From assembly GCF_041929205.1 (NCBI RefSeq), contig NZ_JBHFNT010000050.1: a stretch of 64,000 bases of DNA; one strand, 5' to 3'. This DNA is from Floridanema evergladense (lineage in GTDB: Bacteria; Cyanobacteriota; Cyanobacteriia; Cyanobacteriales; Aerosakkonemataceae). A program made the position numbers and the translations under genes. Below are positions 53,044 through 62,269 of the stretch, piece after piece (positions within the stretch are counted from its first letter, which is position 1; every line of letters starts with the position of its first letter). The notes beneath the pieces were generated by a model. It had not been told where the DNA came from and made no database searches. It saw only the letters and a list, made by a program, of their open reading frames with translations.

Positions 53044-54135
53044 TCACTCATTTTTAAAAGCTGTGGTTGTTCCTGGTTGATAAACTGCACCCGGAGAGCG
53101 ATCGGAATTAATTGCAATAACTAAATCTACTAAATCTGGGTTTTTAACTAATGGTTTAATGAATAATTCTGGGTGAAGACTGCGCCAAAAATATTGCACA
53201 AATTGCTCAATAACTTCATTTGTCATCCCGCTTTTTCCCAATGCAATCATTTCTTGTTCTGCTTGTTTGCGCCATTGCAGGGAAAGCCGATAATCGACGG
53301 GATAAAGTACGATTAAGCGGTCTAAAAGTTGCCACAAAGGGAGATATTGTTGAAGTTGAAAATTGATGTCACGGGCGAAATTTTTATCGCTCAAAGTTAC
53401 AATTGGCTCAGGTGCGGAATCGAAGGTGGTGGGATCGATCGGACGCACTCCAACAAACCAACCTTCAAATAATACAATATCAGCTTTTTCAACTATTTCA
53501 GGTGTAGTTCGATCGCCTGCACCTTGCCACAGAGATTTGTCAAATCGGGGAATTTTTACAGGAGTTTTTTGTTGACGTAATTGAGTTAAAACTTCAATTC
53601 CCAATTGTACATCATGAGTTCCCGGAGGCCCTCGCCAAATTAATCTAGGGTCTTGTTTTTGTAATTCTTTTCTTTCTGCGTAGGTTTTGTAAAGGTCATC
53701 GATCGAAATACTCAGAGTTTCGTAACCCAAATGTTTTAAAATTAAACTCAGAACAGCTGCTAAAGTGGTTTTTCCCGTACCTTGTCCGCCCAAAATTCCT
53801 TGAATTAAAGGACATAGTAAATCGCGCCGCCAAGTTGCTAACTGGATTGCCAAAGGTAGCCATAATTCCCAGAGAGTTTCTAGAATTAAGGCACGACTAG
53901 AAAAGCCTTTGTTTTGGCAATATTCAATAACTTGGGAGTGGAGTTGGGGGAAGAGGTGCGATCGTAAATCAAGCAACTCTACCACATTTTTTGAAGTAAT
54001 CCCAAAAGCTTTTGCCCTTAACTCATCTGCCAAAGCCCAAACTTTTAGTTTTTCCCAAGCAGAAGCTGACAAACTATTACTAGAAACCCAACTTTCCAGA
54101 ATTTCTCTCAATAATTCCCTGTCTAATTCTGACAT
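53044..54135 (-). CDS. D-glycerate 3-kinase
   Basis: Last step of photorespiration, phosphorylating glycerate to 3-phosphoglycerate. 363 residues from the ATG at 54135; the frame is open to 54165. The P-loop is GGQGTGKTTL near residue 115, followed by ISIDDLYKTYAER, GPPGTHD and FEGWFVG, as in the plant/cyanobacterial GLYK family of P-loop kinases. It begins 5 bp after the ycf20 stop on the same strand, so they are co-transcribed. Confidence 0.92.
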   Translation of the reverse strand: MSELDRELLREILESWVSSNSLSASAWEKLKVWALADELRAKAFGITSKNVVELLDLRSHLFPQLHSQVIEYCQNKGFSSRALILETLWELWLPLAIQLATWRRDLLCPLIQGILGGQGTGKTTLAAVLSLILKHLGYETLSISIDDLYKTYAERKELQKQDPRLIWRGPPGTHDVQLGIEVLTQLRQQKTPVKIPRFDKSLWQGAGDRTTPEIVEKADIVLFEGWFVGVRPIDPTTFDSAPEPIVTLSDKNFARDINFQLQQYLPLWQLLDRLIVLYPVDYRLSLQWRKQAEQEMIALGKSGMTNEVIEQFVQYFWRSLHPELFIKPLVKNPDLVDLVIAINSDRSPGAVYQPGTTTAFKNE

Positions 54136-54139
54136 AGCA

Positions 54140-54475
54140 TCAAGAACCAAGTTTGAACGCTTCAATAAACAAACTAAAAGTTAAGCCAATTTTGAGCAAA
54201 TTCACCGACTCAGTTAATAAAGAGCGTTGCACTCCCGGCTTTCTAACCGTGTAAAAAAATCTACTATATAACTCAGTAAATATTACCAAAATTCCTGCCG
54301 CTAACACATCCCATTGGGCAGATTGTCCCGTTTCCGTAGAAATAGCCGTTCCCAGAAAAAAGCCGAACAACAAACAGATTATTTGTAATGATAACCGTCG
54401 CCAAGGGTTACGAAACCAAGTGCCAACCTGATTGCTAGTAGAAACAATGAAAGTGTTAAGTCGAGTGTTTTGCAT
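54140..54475 (-). CDS. ycf20: Ycf20 (DUF565) family membrane protein
   Basis: 111 residues, with membrane segments at about 28-48 and 58-75 and a hydrophobic C-terminus. The pattern WRRLSLQIICLLFGFFLG and AELYSRFFY-like TELYSRFFY fits the Ycf20 family; in algae and plants, homologues affect non-photochemical quenching. It is directly upstream of glycerate kinase. Confidence 0.85.
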   Translation of the reverse strand: MQNTRLNTFIVSTSNQVGTWFRNPWRRLSLQIICLLFGFFLGTAISTETGQSAQWDVLAAGILVIFTELYSRFFYTVRKPGVQRSLLTESVNLLKIGLTFSLFIEAFKLGS

Positions 54476-54691
54476 TGCCAGCCATAATTTAAGAAGAGAA
54501 AGGGGAAGCTAATTAATATCTTATAATCCTCGGCAGTAAATTTTAGATGAATCGCGAATTAACCTACTTAGCCTAGTTCAATAATGTTAAAGGTTGTTTT
54601 ATTTAGCTGAAATACGTTTTCATTTTAACGGGGATCTGTTATTACAAAACTATCACCTCTTAAACCTAAAAATAGTTATATCTAAGAGACT

Positions 54692-55261
54692 ATGAATCTA
54701 CCGAAATGGCAACTTTACTCTATCTTTAGTCTTACCTCTGTATTAGCACTTGTAGTATTGCTCCTGAGTCGGTGGCAAATCAGCGTTACTATCGAACAAA
54801 CACAGCCGCAAGTTTCCCCAGTTTCCTTATCAAATCTCACTTTTGCTACAACCGAGCCAGTTGCCGACAACCAATCGATCGCAAGATTAAATCCCGCCCT
54901 AACTACAGGTGAGGTAAAAACTCCTCCCAGAACTTTACGCTTGAGCAATCAAACAAATTATCCGGTAAGAGTTGCCTTTTTACCAATACAGGTAGGAGCG
55001 AGAAAACAGCAGTCTGCTACCATTAAGCAATCAATATATGGCGAACCAGGACATTGGGACTTTGCGCCCCAAGAAGGTGCGAAAACTGGTTTAGTTCTCT
55101 CTTTACCTAAAGGAATTGTACAGCTAGAGAAGGGAGATGTTTTAGTTGCCTTTGCTCAAGACGGTTCAGGACGTTATTGGGGTCCATACATTGTAGGCGA
55201 AACATCTACACCCGTTTGGAATCGCCAAAAGTCCGAGTGGCAGTTAATTTTACAACCATGA
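54692..55261 (+). CDS. hypothetical single-span membrane protein
   Basis: 189 residues, not recognised. One membrane helix (residues 8-27) and an extracytoplasmic part that looks like a beta-domain: TLRLSNQTNYPVRVAFLP, then SIYGEPGHWDFAPQEG and LEKGDVLVAFAQDGSGRYWGP. No catalytic motif. It appears to be a lone gene. Confidence 0.7.
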   Translation: MNLPKWQLYSIFSLTSVLALVVLLLSRWQISVTIEQTQPQVSPVSLSNLTFATTEPVADNQSIARLNPALTTGEVKTPPRTLRLSNQTNYPVRVAFLPIQVGARKQQSATIKQSIYGEPGHWDFAPQEGAKTGLVLSLPKGIVQLEKGDVLVAFAQDGSGRYWGPYIVGETSTPVWNRQKSEWQLILQP

Positions 55262-55288
55262 TTTTCAATTTAGGAGGGAAAAAGACCG

Positions 55289-55397
55289 GAGGTGAGATTT
55301 TGCTGCAATGGAGGTAGAACCTCCTTCCACCTCGTTCCCAGGTTGAACCTGAGAACGAGAAACTCCAGGCGGAGCCTCTTGGTACTCTTATCTCAGT
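55289..55397. repeat. copy of the 106-bp inverted-repeat element
   Basis: TGGAGGTAGAACCTCC, CGTTCCCAGGTTGAACCTG and GGAGCCTCTTGGT in the same order as 49095-49200; the ends are diverged (GTGAGATTTTGC, CTTATCTCAG). Confidence 0.7.
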
Positions 55398-55478
55398 TAA
55401 CCAAAATTTGTCATTTCTCGCTAAAGTAATTCTGGCAACAAAACTGAGCAGGATTACTTACCGACGGTTAAAGGCTGC

Positions 55479-57377
55479 ATGAAACTGTATTTTGAGCGTT
55501 TTACGATTCCTTTGCAGAAATATTGGGAGACGCATCCCAAAATGGTGTGGTTACTCTCGATTTTGTGGGTGTTATTGATTGGTTGGTTAGCCTTTTTCTG
55601 GCATTTGGGCAGTATTGGTTTAGTGGATGAGACTGAGCCTTTGTTTGCGGAAGCGGCGCGACAAATGCTGGTGACTGGTGATTGGATTACGCCTTATTTC
55701 AATGGTGATACTCGGTTTGACAAACCAGCTTTAGTTTACTGGCTGATGGCGATCGCGTACCGTTTAATCGGTGTCAACGAGTGGGCAGTAAGACTCCCTT
55801 CCGCCTTAGCTGCAATGGCTTTAACGGTTCTCGGTTTTTACACCCTGCAACGGTTTGGCTTTCCCAACTCCAAAGTAGGGGAGATGGGGAGATGGGGAGA
55901 CGGGGAGAATAATCCAACTACCTCTTCCTCCCAGTCCCCAGTCCCCAGTCCCCAGTCCCTGTCTGCTTGGATTGGTGCGGCTTTAATTGCTTTAAATCCG
56001 ATTACAATTGCTTGGGCGAGAACGGGTGTTTCTGATATGTTGCTCAGTGGTTGTATGGGGACATCTTTGTTCTGCTTTTTTATTGGTTATGCGACAAAAG
56101 ATGAAAGTAATTCGGCAGAAAATCAGAAAAAGTTCTTTTTAAATATTTCGCCTTGGTATGTAGCTTTTTATGTTTTAAGTGCTTTAGCGGTGTTAACTAA
56201 AGGCCCTGTGGGGATTGTTTTGCCGCTAGTAATCATTTCCGGCTTCGTAATTTATTTGGGTAATTGGCGAGAAGTTTGGCGAGAAATGCGCCCGATTTGG
56301 GGTAGTTTGATTTTTAGCGCGATCGCTCTACCTTGGTATATCTTATGCTACTTACGCAATGGTGAAGCTTTCATTGATGCGTTTTTTGGTTATCACAATG
56401 TCGAACGCTTCACTCAAGTAGTTAATCGTCATTCAGCACCTTGGTATTTTTACTTTTTGGTGGTGTTGATTGGGTTTTTCCCTTGGTCGATTTATCTGCC
56501 TTTGGCGATCGCTAAACTACGCTTTTGGCAAGTGAAAAAATGGCGCAATTCTAGTCGTTCTAGTCAACTTGGTTTATTTGCTTTGGCTTGGTTTTTCGGA
56601 ATTTTCGGCTTTTTCACCATTGCCGTGACAAAGTTGCCCAGCTATGTAATTCCATTAATGCCAGCAGCGGCAATTTTAGTAGCGCTTTTGTTTAGCGAAC
56701 AAATATTGTTTGTCACTTCAAAAAAGTTTTTGATTACCGATAAGCAGAAATTTCAGACCAATCAGGGGTTGTTTTGGAGTGGCATTTTTAACGTAGTTTT
56801 ATCTACTGCTATTGCCGGGTTACTGTTCTATCTTCCAAGTATTTTGGGATACGATCCAGCCATACCTGATTTGCACCAGTTGTTAGAAAAATCAGGGTTA
56901 ACAATCAGAGGTTTTTGGATTTGGGGAATTAGTGCGATCGTCCTAGTTTTTCTACTCCAAAATCGTCGCCGTTTACCCTTCATAGTAGTTGCCAACCTCC
57001 TCACATTTGTAGCTTTCTTAACTTTTGTTCTCACACCTACTTCTTTTCTCTTGGATAGCGCCAGACAAATGCCATTACGTGAATTATCTGCCGTTATCAA
57101 AGAAGTAGAAAACCCAGGGGAAGAGTTGTTTATGATTGGCTTTAAAAAGCCCAGCGTAGTGTTCTACACCCAACAAAAAGTTGATTATTTTGAAGGTTTT
57201 AACGAAACCTTTAATTACATCAGAAAAACCGCTACTGCTAACCCAAATCGCACTTCCGTTTTAATCCTCAGTCAATCCACCCATGTCAAACCTGAATTAC
57301 TCGATACTACTCCCCATCAAGTGTTAGCAAAAACCAAAGCTTACAAGTTAATTCGAGTGCAGGTTTCTGGGGACTAG
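55479..57377 (+). CDS. GT39-type membrane glycosyltransferase with repeat insertion
   Basis: 632 residues with about eleven membrane spans, of the ArnT/PMT (glycosyltransferase 39) type. The first loop holds VDETEPLFAEAARQM (acidic pair near residue 49-51) and NGDTRFDKPALVYW, the catalytic-loop pattern. Near residues 131-161 the protein has a non-family insertion (GEMGRWGDGE, then SSQSPVPSPQS) encoded by octamer GGGGAGAT and heptamer CCCCAGT arrays, in a predicted loop. It probably transfers a sugar from a lipid carrier on the outer face of the membrane. Confidence 0.88.
   Translation: MKLYFERFTIPLQKYWETHPKMVWLLSILWVLLIGWLAFFWHLGSIGLVDETEPLFAEAARQMLVTGDWITPYFNGDTRFDKPALVYWLMAIAYRLIGVNEWAVRLPSALAAMALTVLGFYTLQRFGFPNSKVGEMGRWGDGENNPTTSSSQSPVPSPQSLSAWIGAALIALNPITIAWARTGVSDMLLSGCMGTSLFCFFIGYATKDESNSAENQKKFFLNISPWYVAFYVLSALAVLTKGPVGIVLPLVIISGFVIYLGNWREVWREMRPIWGSLIFSAIALPWYILCYLRNGEAFIDAFFGYHNVERFTQVVNRHSAPWYFYFLVVLIGFFPWSIYLPLAIAKLRFWQVKKWRNSSRSSQLGLFALAWFFGIFGFFTIAVTKLPSYVIPLMPAAAILVALLFSEQILFVTSKKFLITDKQKFQTNQGLFWSGIFNVVLSTAIAGLLFYLPSILGYDPAIPDLHQLLEKSGLTIRGFWIWGISAIVLVFLLQNRRRLPFIVVANLLTFVAFLTFVLTPTSFLLDSARQMPLRELSAVIKEVENPGEELFMIGFKKPSVVFYTQQKVDYFEGFNETFNYIRKTATANPNRTSVLILSQSTHVKPELLDTTPHQVLAKTKAYKLIRVQVSGD
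55877..55960. repeat. octamer and heptamer repeats inside the glycosyltransferase gene
   Basis: About three and a half GGGGAGAT units, then about four CCCCAGT units, in frame overall. Neither unit is a multiple of three, so a change by one copy would shift the frame. Confidence 0.88.
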
Positions 57378-57457
57378 GGATTGGGGACTGGGGACTGGGG
57401 ACTGGGGAGATGGGGAGATGGGGAGATGGGGAGATGGGGAGATGGGGAGATAGGGAC
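57373..57457. repeat. heptamer and octamer tandem repeats
   Basis: GGGGACT units then six GGGGAGAT units, directly at the glycosyltransferase stop; inverse CCCCAGTCCC units at 57531-57555 sit near the trmB stop. Confidence 0.85.
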
Positions 57458-57539
57458 AATCTGTAAGGGCGAGTTTTGTTGTTAAATCTTCTGCTCTCAC
57501 CCGCCCCTACAACTCAAAACTCAAAATTTTCCCCAGTCC

Positions 57540-58187
57540 CTAATCCCCAGTCCCAATTTTCTGGAATAAGACCCGATAAACGGGTTCCCCTTTATTAAAA
57601 GTGGCGATTTCGCGTTCGGTGGGGACTGGGAGGGGATTTTGAGTTAACCATTCGGTTGTGCCTTGTTTTTGGAAAGCTGGGTGTTTCAAGAAGCGATCGC
57701 GCATTTCGATCGCCACAGCTTCCACATCCGATTGCATAAACACCTCACCACCAATCACCAAATAATTAGCCAAATCAGCCACTGTTTCCGGTTGTACCAT
57801 GCGCCGCTTTTGGTGACGTTTTTTAAACCAGGGATCGGGAAATTGAACACTCACTCGCTGCAACTTTCCCGGAGGAAGAGAACTGAGGAGAGGGCGCAAA
57901 GAGTTATTCACATTGCAAAATAGGTAATGTAAATTTGTCAAACCTAATTGATCCCGGTATTGATTTGCTTCATCCACCAAAGGTTCGCGAATCTCCAACC
58001 CCAAAAAATTCCAATCTGGTTGAATCTGCGCCATACTCAACACAAATCTACCCCTAGCACAGCCAATGTCCAAATGTATTGGTTGACCCAGATCGGTATA
58101 AATTTGACTCCAGTCTGGGGGACTTGTTGGCGTTTGATACTTCCTACTTAGTGGGTTAACGTGCTGGCGCACTCGGACAGCTGCCAA
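57540..58187 (-). CDS. trmB: tRNA (guanine-N7-)-methyltransferase
   Basis: Methylates G46 of tRNA with S-adenosylmethionine. 215 residues. The SAM loop is LDIGCARGRFVLSMA near residue 37, and the TrmB signature is VSVQFPDPWFKKRHQKRR near 115. Convergent with the glycosyltransferase. The C-terminal end reaches into the repeat region. Confidence 0.95.
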   Translation of the reverse strand: MAAVRVRQHVNPLSRKYQTPTSPPDWSQIYTDLGQPIHLDIGCARGRFVLSMAQIQPDWNFLGLEIREPLVDEANQYRDQLGLTNLHYLFCNVNNSLRPLLSSLPPGKLQRVSVQFPDPWFKKRHQKRRMVQPETVADLANYLVIGGEVFMQSDVEAVAIEMRDRFLKHPAFQKQGTTEWLTQNPLPVPTEREIATFNKGEPVYRVLFQKIGTGD

Positions 58188-58301
58188 AATTTCTACTCCT
58201 TTTTCGCAAATAAACTACATAGATAGAGGTCGTTAAGGCTCAGTTTTAGTTATACTCGACGGGGATCAAGGTTTTGCTCATTTAACTCGCTTATTGCCAT
58301 C

Positions 58302-59399
58302 ATGAGTTTAGAATTTCGCTTCGCAGTGGCTAGCGATTTACACATCGCCCTTCCTCACACCATTTGGGACAATCCTTATCGGTTTCATTTGGTAGAAGTT
58401 AGTATTCCCGCTTTAGAATTGATTTTTGAACATTTGGCGCAACTCGACCTGGATTTTTTATTATTACCTGGAGACTTAACTCAACATGGTGAACGGGAAA
58501 ATCATGCTTGGTTACAACAGCGTTTGGCGCAGTTACCTTTTCCAGTTTACGTTGTACCGGGGAATCATGATGTACCTGTTTTAAAAGCAGATGAAAAAGC
58601 TATTGGTTGGGCAGATTTTCCTAGTTATTATCAAAAGTTTGGTTATAATGACCCGAAACAACTTTATTACACTTGTGAAATTTTACCTAATGTACGTTTA
58701 ATTGGTTTAAATTCTAACAATTTTAATGAAAAAGGTGAGCAAATTGGACGTTTAGATGATACTCAATTAGAGTGGTTAAAAGAAGTTTTAGCGACTGCTA
58801 AGGAAGATGTAATTTTGGTAATGATTCATCATAATGTGGTGGAACATTTACCAGGACAATCTCAGAATAAAATGGGTCGCAGATATATTTTGGAAAATGC
58901 GCCTCAATTGTTAGAAATTCTGCGTCCAAAGGTGCAGTTGGTGTTTACTGGGCATTTGCACGTTCAAGATATTGCTTACGATCGGGGAATTTATGATATA
59001 ACGACTGGTTCTTTAGTTAGTTATCCTCACCCTTATCGCATTTTACATTTTCGGGCTGATGAGTTGGGGAGAAAATGGCTACAAGTTGAAACTCATAAAA
59101 TTGATTCTTTACCGGATTGGCCTAATTTACCGCATTTTTCGCGGGAGTGGATGGGCGATCGCTCTCTCCAATTTATGCTCCGCTTGCTAACCGAATCACC
59201 GTTAAATTTGCCCCTAGAAACTGCTCGTGAATTAGCCCCCAGTTTACGTTATTTCTGGGCAGATATTGCCGCTGGTGATGCAATATTTGACTATCCAAAT
59301 TTTCCCCCAAAAGTCAGGCGTTATTTCCAAAATTTTAGTGCTACAGGGAGCGATCGAACTCCGGCAATGATTGATAATTACGCCACATTGCTGCTTTAG
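58302..59399 (+). CDS. metallophosphoesterase
   Basis: 365 residues of the calcineurin-like family. All five metal motifs are seen: ASDLHIA, LLPGDLTQHG, VPGNHDVP, MIHHN and FTGHLHVQ. It is similar in layout to cyclic nucleotide phosphodiesterases of the CpdA group but with a C-terminal extension of about 120 residues of unknown role. Substrate not assigned. Confidence 0.9.
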   Translation: MSLEFRFAVASDLHIALPHTIWDNPYRFHLVEVSIPALELIFEHLAQLDLDFLLLPGDLTQHGERENHAWLQQRLAQLPFPVYVVPGNHDVPVLKADEKAIGWADFPSYYQKFGYNDPKQLYYTCEILPNVRLIGLNSNNFNEKGEQIGRLDDTQLEWLKEVLATAKEDVILVMIHHNVVEHLPGQSQNKMGRRYILENAPQLLEILRPKVQLVFTGHLHVQDIAYDRGIYDITTGSLVSYPHPYRILHFRADELGRKWLQVETHKIDSLPDWPNLPHFSREWMGDRSLQFMLRLLTESPLNLPLETARELAPSLRYFWADIAAGDAIFDYPNFPPKVRRYFQNFSATGSDRTPAMIDNYATLLL

Positions 59400-59528
59400 G
59401 GGACTGGGGGGATGGGGGATGGGGGGAGTAGAAGAGGTAGGGGGGTGGGGAGGTAGGGGGATGGGGGGAGTTTCTAGATCTAGATTTCTCCCCATCTCCC
59501 CACCTCCCCATCTCCCCATCTCCCCACC
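59400..59528. repeat. composite G-rich/C-rich inverted element
   Basis: G-rich arm with GGGGGGATGGGGG blocks, core TTTCTAGATCTAGATTTCTC, then TCCCCATC octamers. Third copy of the type at 9400 and 33757; again between convergent genes. Confidence 0.85.
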
Positions 59529-59532
59529 TCTT

Positions 59533-60774
59533 CTAAGGTTGGCGACAAATACCAAACACAGAGGTATAACCGTGAAGGAAAGTGCTACCTCCGACGGGGC
59601 CAATTTCGCCGTTACAGAAAAAACCACTTAAAGGGGCATTTTTGATGTAACGACGGAACATTTGGGAATCAAAATTAGGGCGACCATAAAGCCCTTCACC
59701 TCTGCCTACACAGGAGAACATTAAAGCACCAATAGCATCAGCATCAGCAGGGGTTTGTTGTAAGTAACGTTTGAGCATCATTTCTAAATCATCAGCGGAT
59801 GCTTCGGCATCTCTGAGGTGGAATTTGATGCGTTGTCCGGGACGAACTCGATCGCCTATTGCGATCGCACCAGCTTTCGGATCGACACCTAACAAATTGC
59901 GAATCAAAAAGTCCCCATGTTGTAATTCCTGTTTAAATTCATCCCTCGCTACACCAACAAACAGGGAATTTTGTGCCAATAATCTATCTGTATCGCTTAA
60001 ACCTTGTAACAAATCGCGCAATACTTCTAAAGGTGGGCGAGAATTATCATTACCAAAACCATTACTACTCTGTTCTTCTAATTCCAAAACAATGTTTCTT
60101 TCCCCTTGAGTAACGCGATAAGTCTCCCCAATGGGACGGCAACCTTGAGCCACAATTGTTTCTAAAATAATGTTGCCGCTTAGGGCAACTCCTACCGTTC
60201 CTTCACGATGGATTTCGTAATTACAAAATAGAGCAATATTACCTCTAATATTACCACCACTAGCTAATCCGCCTAATTTAATTGCACCCGGATAAGCATA
60301 ATCTAAACCTTCTAGGAGATCGTTGATCCCCGATAAAAAAGGATCGGAAAATATAATGAATTGAGGTCTAGTTTCAGGCGATACACCAATTAAATTGACC
60401 CAAGTATCAGGAGAACTATCTAAATCTGGTAAATTTTCTGGTAGAAGATTAAACGTTTGTACTTTCACTTCTGGCAAATGTAGCAAAGTCAAGCTTAATC
60501 CTGGTTGCCCTTCTACTTCTTGGGCTTCGCCGTAGCGACTCATGCCAACTACACCGCTTCCACTGCAACCAATTAATGCTTTAATTGATAATCGCTCTTG
60601 GAGTAAGGGCATCAACCTTGTATACTCACTAGCAAAAGCAGAAGAAATAAATAGCAGTCCTAAATCTGCTGATGCTTGTAATGATTGTTCTGTACGTTCT
60701 ACCACTTCCTCGATAGCCGCTTCCAAAGAGGGACGGGTGGAGAGGGCATTTGCCCATCTAATTTGGTTGCTCAT
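59533..60774 (-). CDS. FIST domain protein
   Basis: 413 residues. The FIST N-terminal part shows IGCSGSGVVGMSRYGEA near residue 90 and GGLASGGNIRGNIALF near 165-180, and the FIST_C part has DFLIRNLLGVDP and the C-terminal FCNGEIGPVGGSTFLHGYT. FIST proteins are thought to sense small ligands, perhaps amino acids. No partner signalling gene is next to it. Confidence 0.9.
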   Translation of the reverse strand: MSNQIRWANALSTRPSLEAAIEEVVERTEQSLQASADLGLLFISSAFASEYTRLMPLLQERLSIKALIGCSGSGVVGMSRYGEAQEVEGQPGLSLTLLHLPEVKVQTFNLLPENLPDLDSSPDTWVNLIGVSPETRPQFIIFSDPFLSGINDLLEGLDYAYPGAIKLGGLASGGNIRGNIALFCNYEIHREGTVGVALSGNIILETIVAQGCRPIGETYRVTQGERNIVLELEEQSSNGFGNDNSRPPLEVLRDLLQGLSDTDRLLAQNSLFVGVARDEFKQELQHGDFLIRNLLGVDPKAGAIAIGDRVRPGQRIKFHLRDAEASADDLEMMLKRYLQQTPADADAIGALMFSCVGRGEGLYGRPNFDSQMFRRYIKNAPLSGFFCNGEIGPVGGSTFLHGYTSVFGICRQP

Positions 60775-61238
60775 GGGTTTACCGTCACGTCCTATTTCCT
60801 GATTTTACGCCGTCTGAAATCGCAGCCTAGCAGAAATAATTGAGCAGTTGAAAATAGGTAAAAAGCGATCGAACCCTTCTGCCTTCTGCCCTGGAGCCTT
60901 CTGCCTTCTTGCACTAGTTGTTATATGTTAATTCTATGGTAGGATAGCAGCCAATCTGTAATTTGAGTAGTAGAAAAAAGTTACGGTTTTCATCCTGTGG
61001 GTTTATGTAAAGAAATGATAAGATGAAAACTGCTAAAGATAGAGGGCGTTATTACATCCTGTAAATTCAGGTACGCCTAAATCTTAAGAAAAAAGCTCTG
61101 ATTCTTACCACAAGAAGAAGTTGATTGTAAGAATGGACAGTTAGGATCTCATTGTATGGATGCTTCTCATAAAATTTTCGAGGGCAAAAGCTGAGATTAA
61201 ACTGAAAGATAGAAAATCCTCAAACAAAGACAAGACCT
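60775..61238. other. intergenic region with structured cp12 leader
   Basis: About 460 bp. CCTTCTGCC repeats at 60876-60918. From 60986 onward several stem-loops precede cp12 (see the separate entry). No tRNA or protein gene is seen. Confidence 0.5.
60986..61197 (+). promoter_or_regulatory. structured leader of cp12
   Basis: Four potential stems in order: GTTTTCATC / GATGAAAAC (60986 and 61022); GGCGT with inner CCTG / CAGG and ACGCC (61045-61077); ATTCTTAC / GTAAGAAT (61101 and 61127); ATCTCA / TGAGAT (61146 and 61192). May be a long 5-prime UTR or a separate small RNA. Confidence 0.4.
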
Positions 61239-61460
61239 ATGAGTGACATCAAACAACAAATTGAAAAAGAACGGGAACAAGCTCGTGCCGTATGTGATAC
61301 CAAGGGTTCTACATCGGGAGAGTGTGCTGCTGCTTGGGATGCAGTAGAAGAATTACAAGCAGAAGCTTCACATCAGCGAGAAACGAAACCGAAAACTTCT
61401 TTTGCTCAATACTGTGATGATAACCCTGATGCTGTTGAGTGTCGGGTGTATGAGGACTAA
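61239..61460 (+). CDS. cp12: Calvin cycle protein CP12
   Basis: A 73-residue, mostly disordered redox linker that ties GAPDH and phosphoribulokinase in an inactive complex in the dark. Both cysteine pairs are present (C19/C29 and C59/C68), as is the conserved AWDAVEEL (32-39) and the C-terminal YCDDNPDAVECRVYED that enters the GAPDH active site. A partner, gap2, is in the same window at 38235. Confidence 0.97.
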   Translation: MSDIKQQIEKEREQARAVCDTKGSTSGECAAAWDAVEELQAEASHQRETKPKTSFAQYCDDNPDAVECRVYED

Positions 61461-61569
61461 TTTTTTCTAGTTCTCATCAGTAAATGAGATGAGCAAGGAA
61501 CATCTGCAACCGAACTCTGTAAAATGAGTTCGAGTTGCCAGTTTTTTACTGTGAAGTAGTTGGGAGATA

Positions 61570-62166
61570 ATGCAAGAGAATATTTGGTTTCGATCGTTAG
61601 TTTGGATGGATTACCGACTAGCGGTGTTGTTTACAGTGATTGTTCCTCTGATTCTACTGGTTTGGGCTTTTGTTGAAAAAAGCGAGGCGGTGCAGAGGTT
61701 GATGATTATTTACTGGCGGGTTGCTAGTTTGTTCCTAATTACGATTTATTTGTTGATTGGTGGTTGGGCAATTGGTTTTATTACGGCTTTTGTGTCGAAG
61801 TTATTAATTCCGGCTTCTTTGTGGTTTTGGCAAGATATTAATGAAGAAATTAATGATTTGCCAGAGCGAAAATTGAGGTTAAGCGTGACTTCTTGGCGAT
61901 GGGCGATTACAGTTTATAGTTTGTTGGGAGCGATCGCTCAGGCTTTTTTCCTCCGTTGTGCCTTTGCAGCGGGGGCGATGAACGAGCAATATTGTCAAGT
62001 GTGGCAAGAACCACCTTTCTTATTCAAAGCATATTTTCACGCTAATACTAGGGCAGGTTCTTTGGGATTTATTGGTTTAATGGCGTTGGTATTTTATGTA
62101 GCTTATTTTGGTTATTTTTTGTTTTTTAGATTAGGTAAACAAGGGCGATCGGCAATTGAACAATGA
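61570..62166 (+). CDS. DUF3177 family membrane protein
   Basis: 198 residues with four to five membrane spans (about 18-38, 48-75, 108-130 and 165-188). It fits the DUF3177 family restricted to cyanobacteria and related plastids; no function is known. The N-terminal SLVWMDYRLAVLFTV and central SVTSWRWAITVYSLLG are characteristic. It lies between cp12 and a small conserved gene on the same strand. Confidence 0.82.
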   Translation: MQENIWFRSLVWMDYRLAVLFTVIVPLILLVWAFVEKSEAVQRLMIIYWRVASLFLITIYLLIGGWAIGFITAFVSKLLIPASLWFWQDINEEINDLPERKLRLSVTSWRWAITVYSLLGAIAQAFFLRCAFAAGAMNEQYCQVWQEPPFLFKAYFHANTRAGSLGFIGLMALVFYVAYFGYFLFFRLGKQGRSAIEQ

Positions 62167-62269
62167 AGATAGAAGGTGGAAGAAAGTTTTGAGTTTTGAA
62201 TTTTGAGTTTTGAGTTAATTAACTTCCCCTTGTCTCCTTGTCGCCTTGTCTCTCCAGTCCCCAGTAATT

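Noticed and set aside
57373..57457. Tandem repeats that might be a CRISPR array
   Set aside because: The units are 7-8 bp and contiguous with no unique spacers; no cas genes are present.
59244..59631. Open frames around 59.3-59.6 kb on both strands
   Set aside because: They overlap real gene ends and the composite repeat, and read as repeat-encoded peptides.
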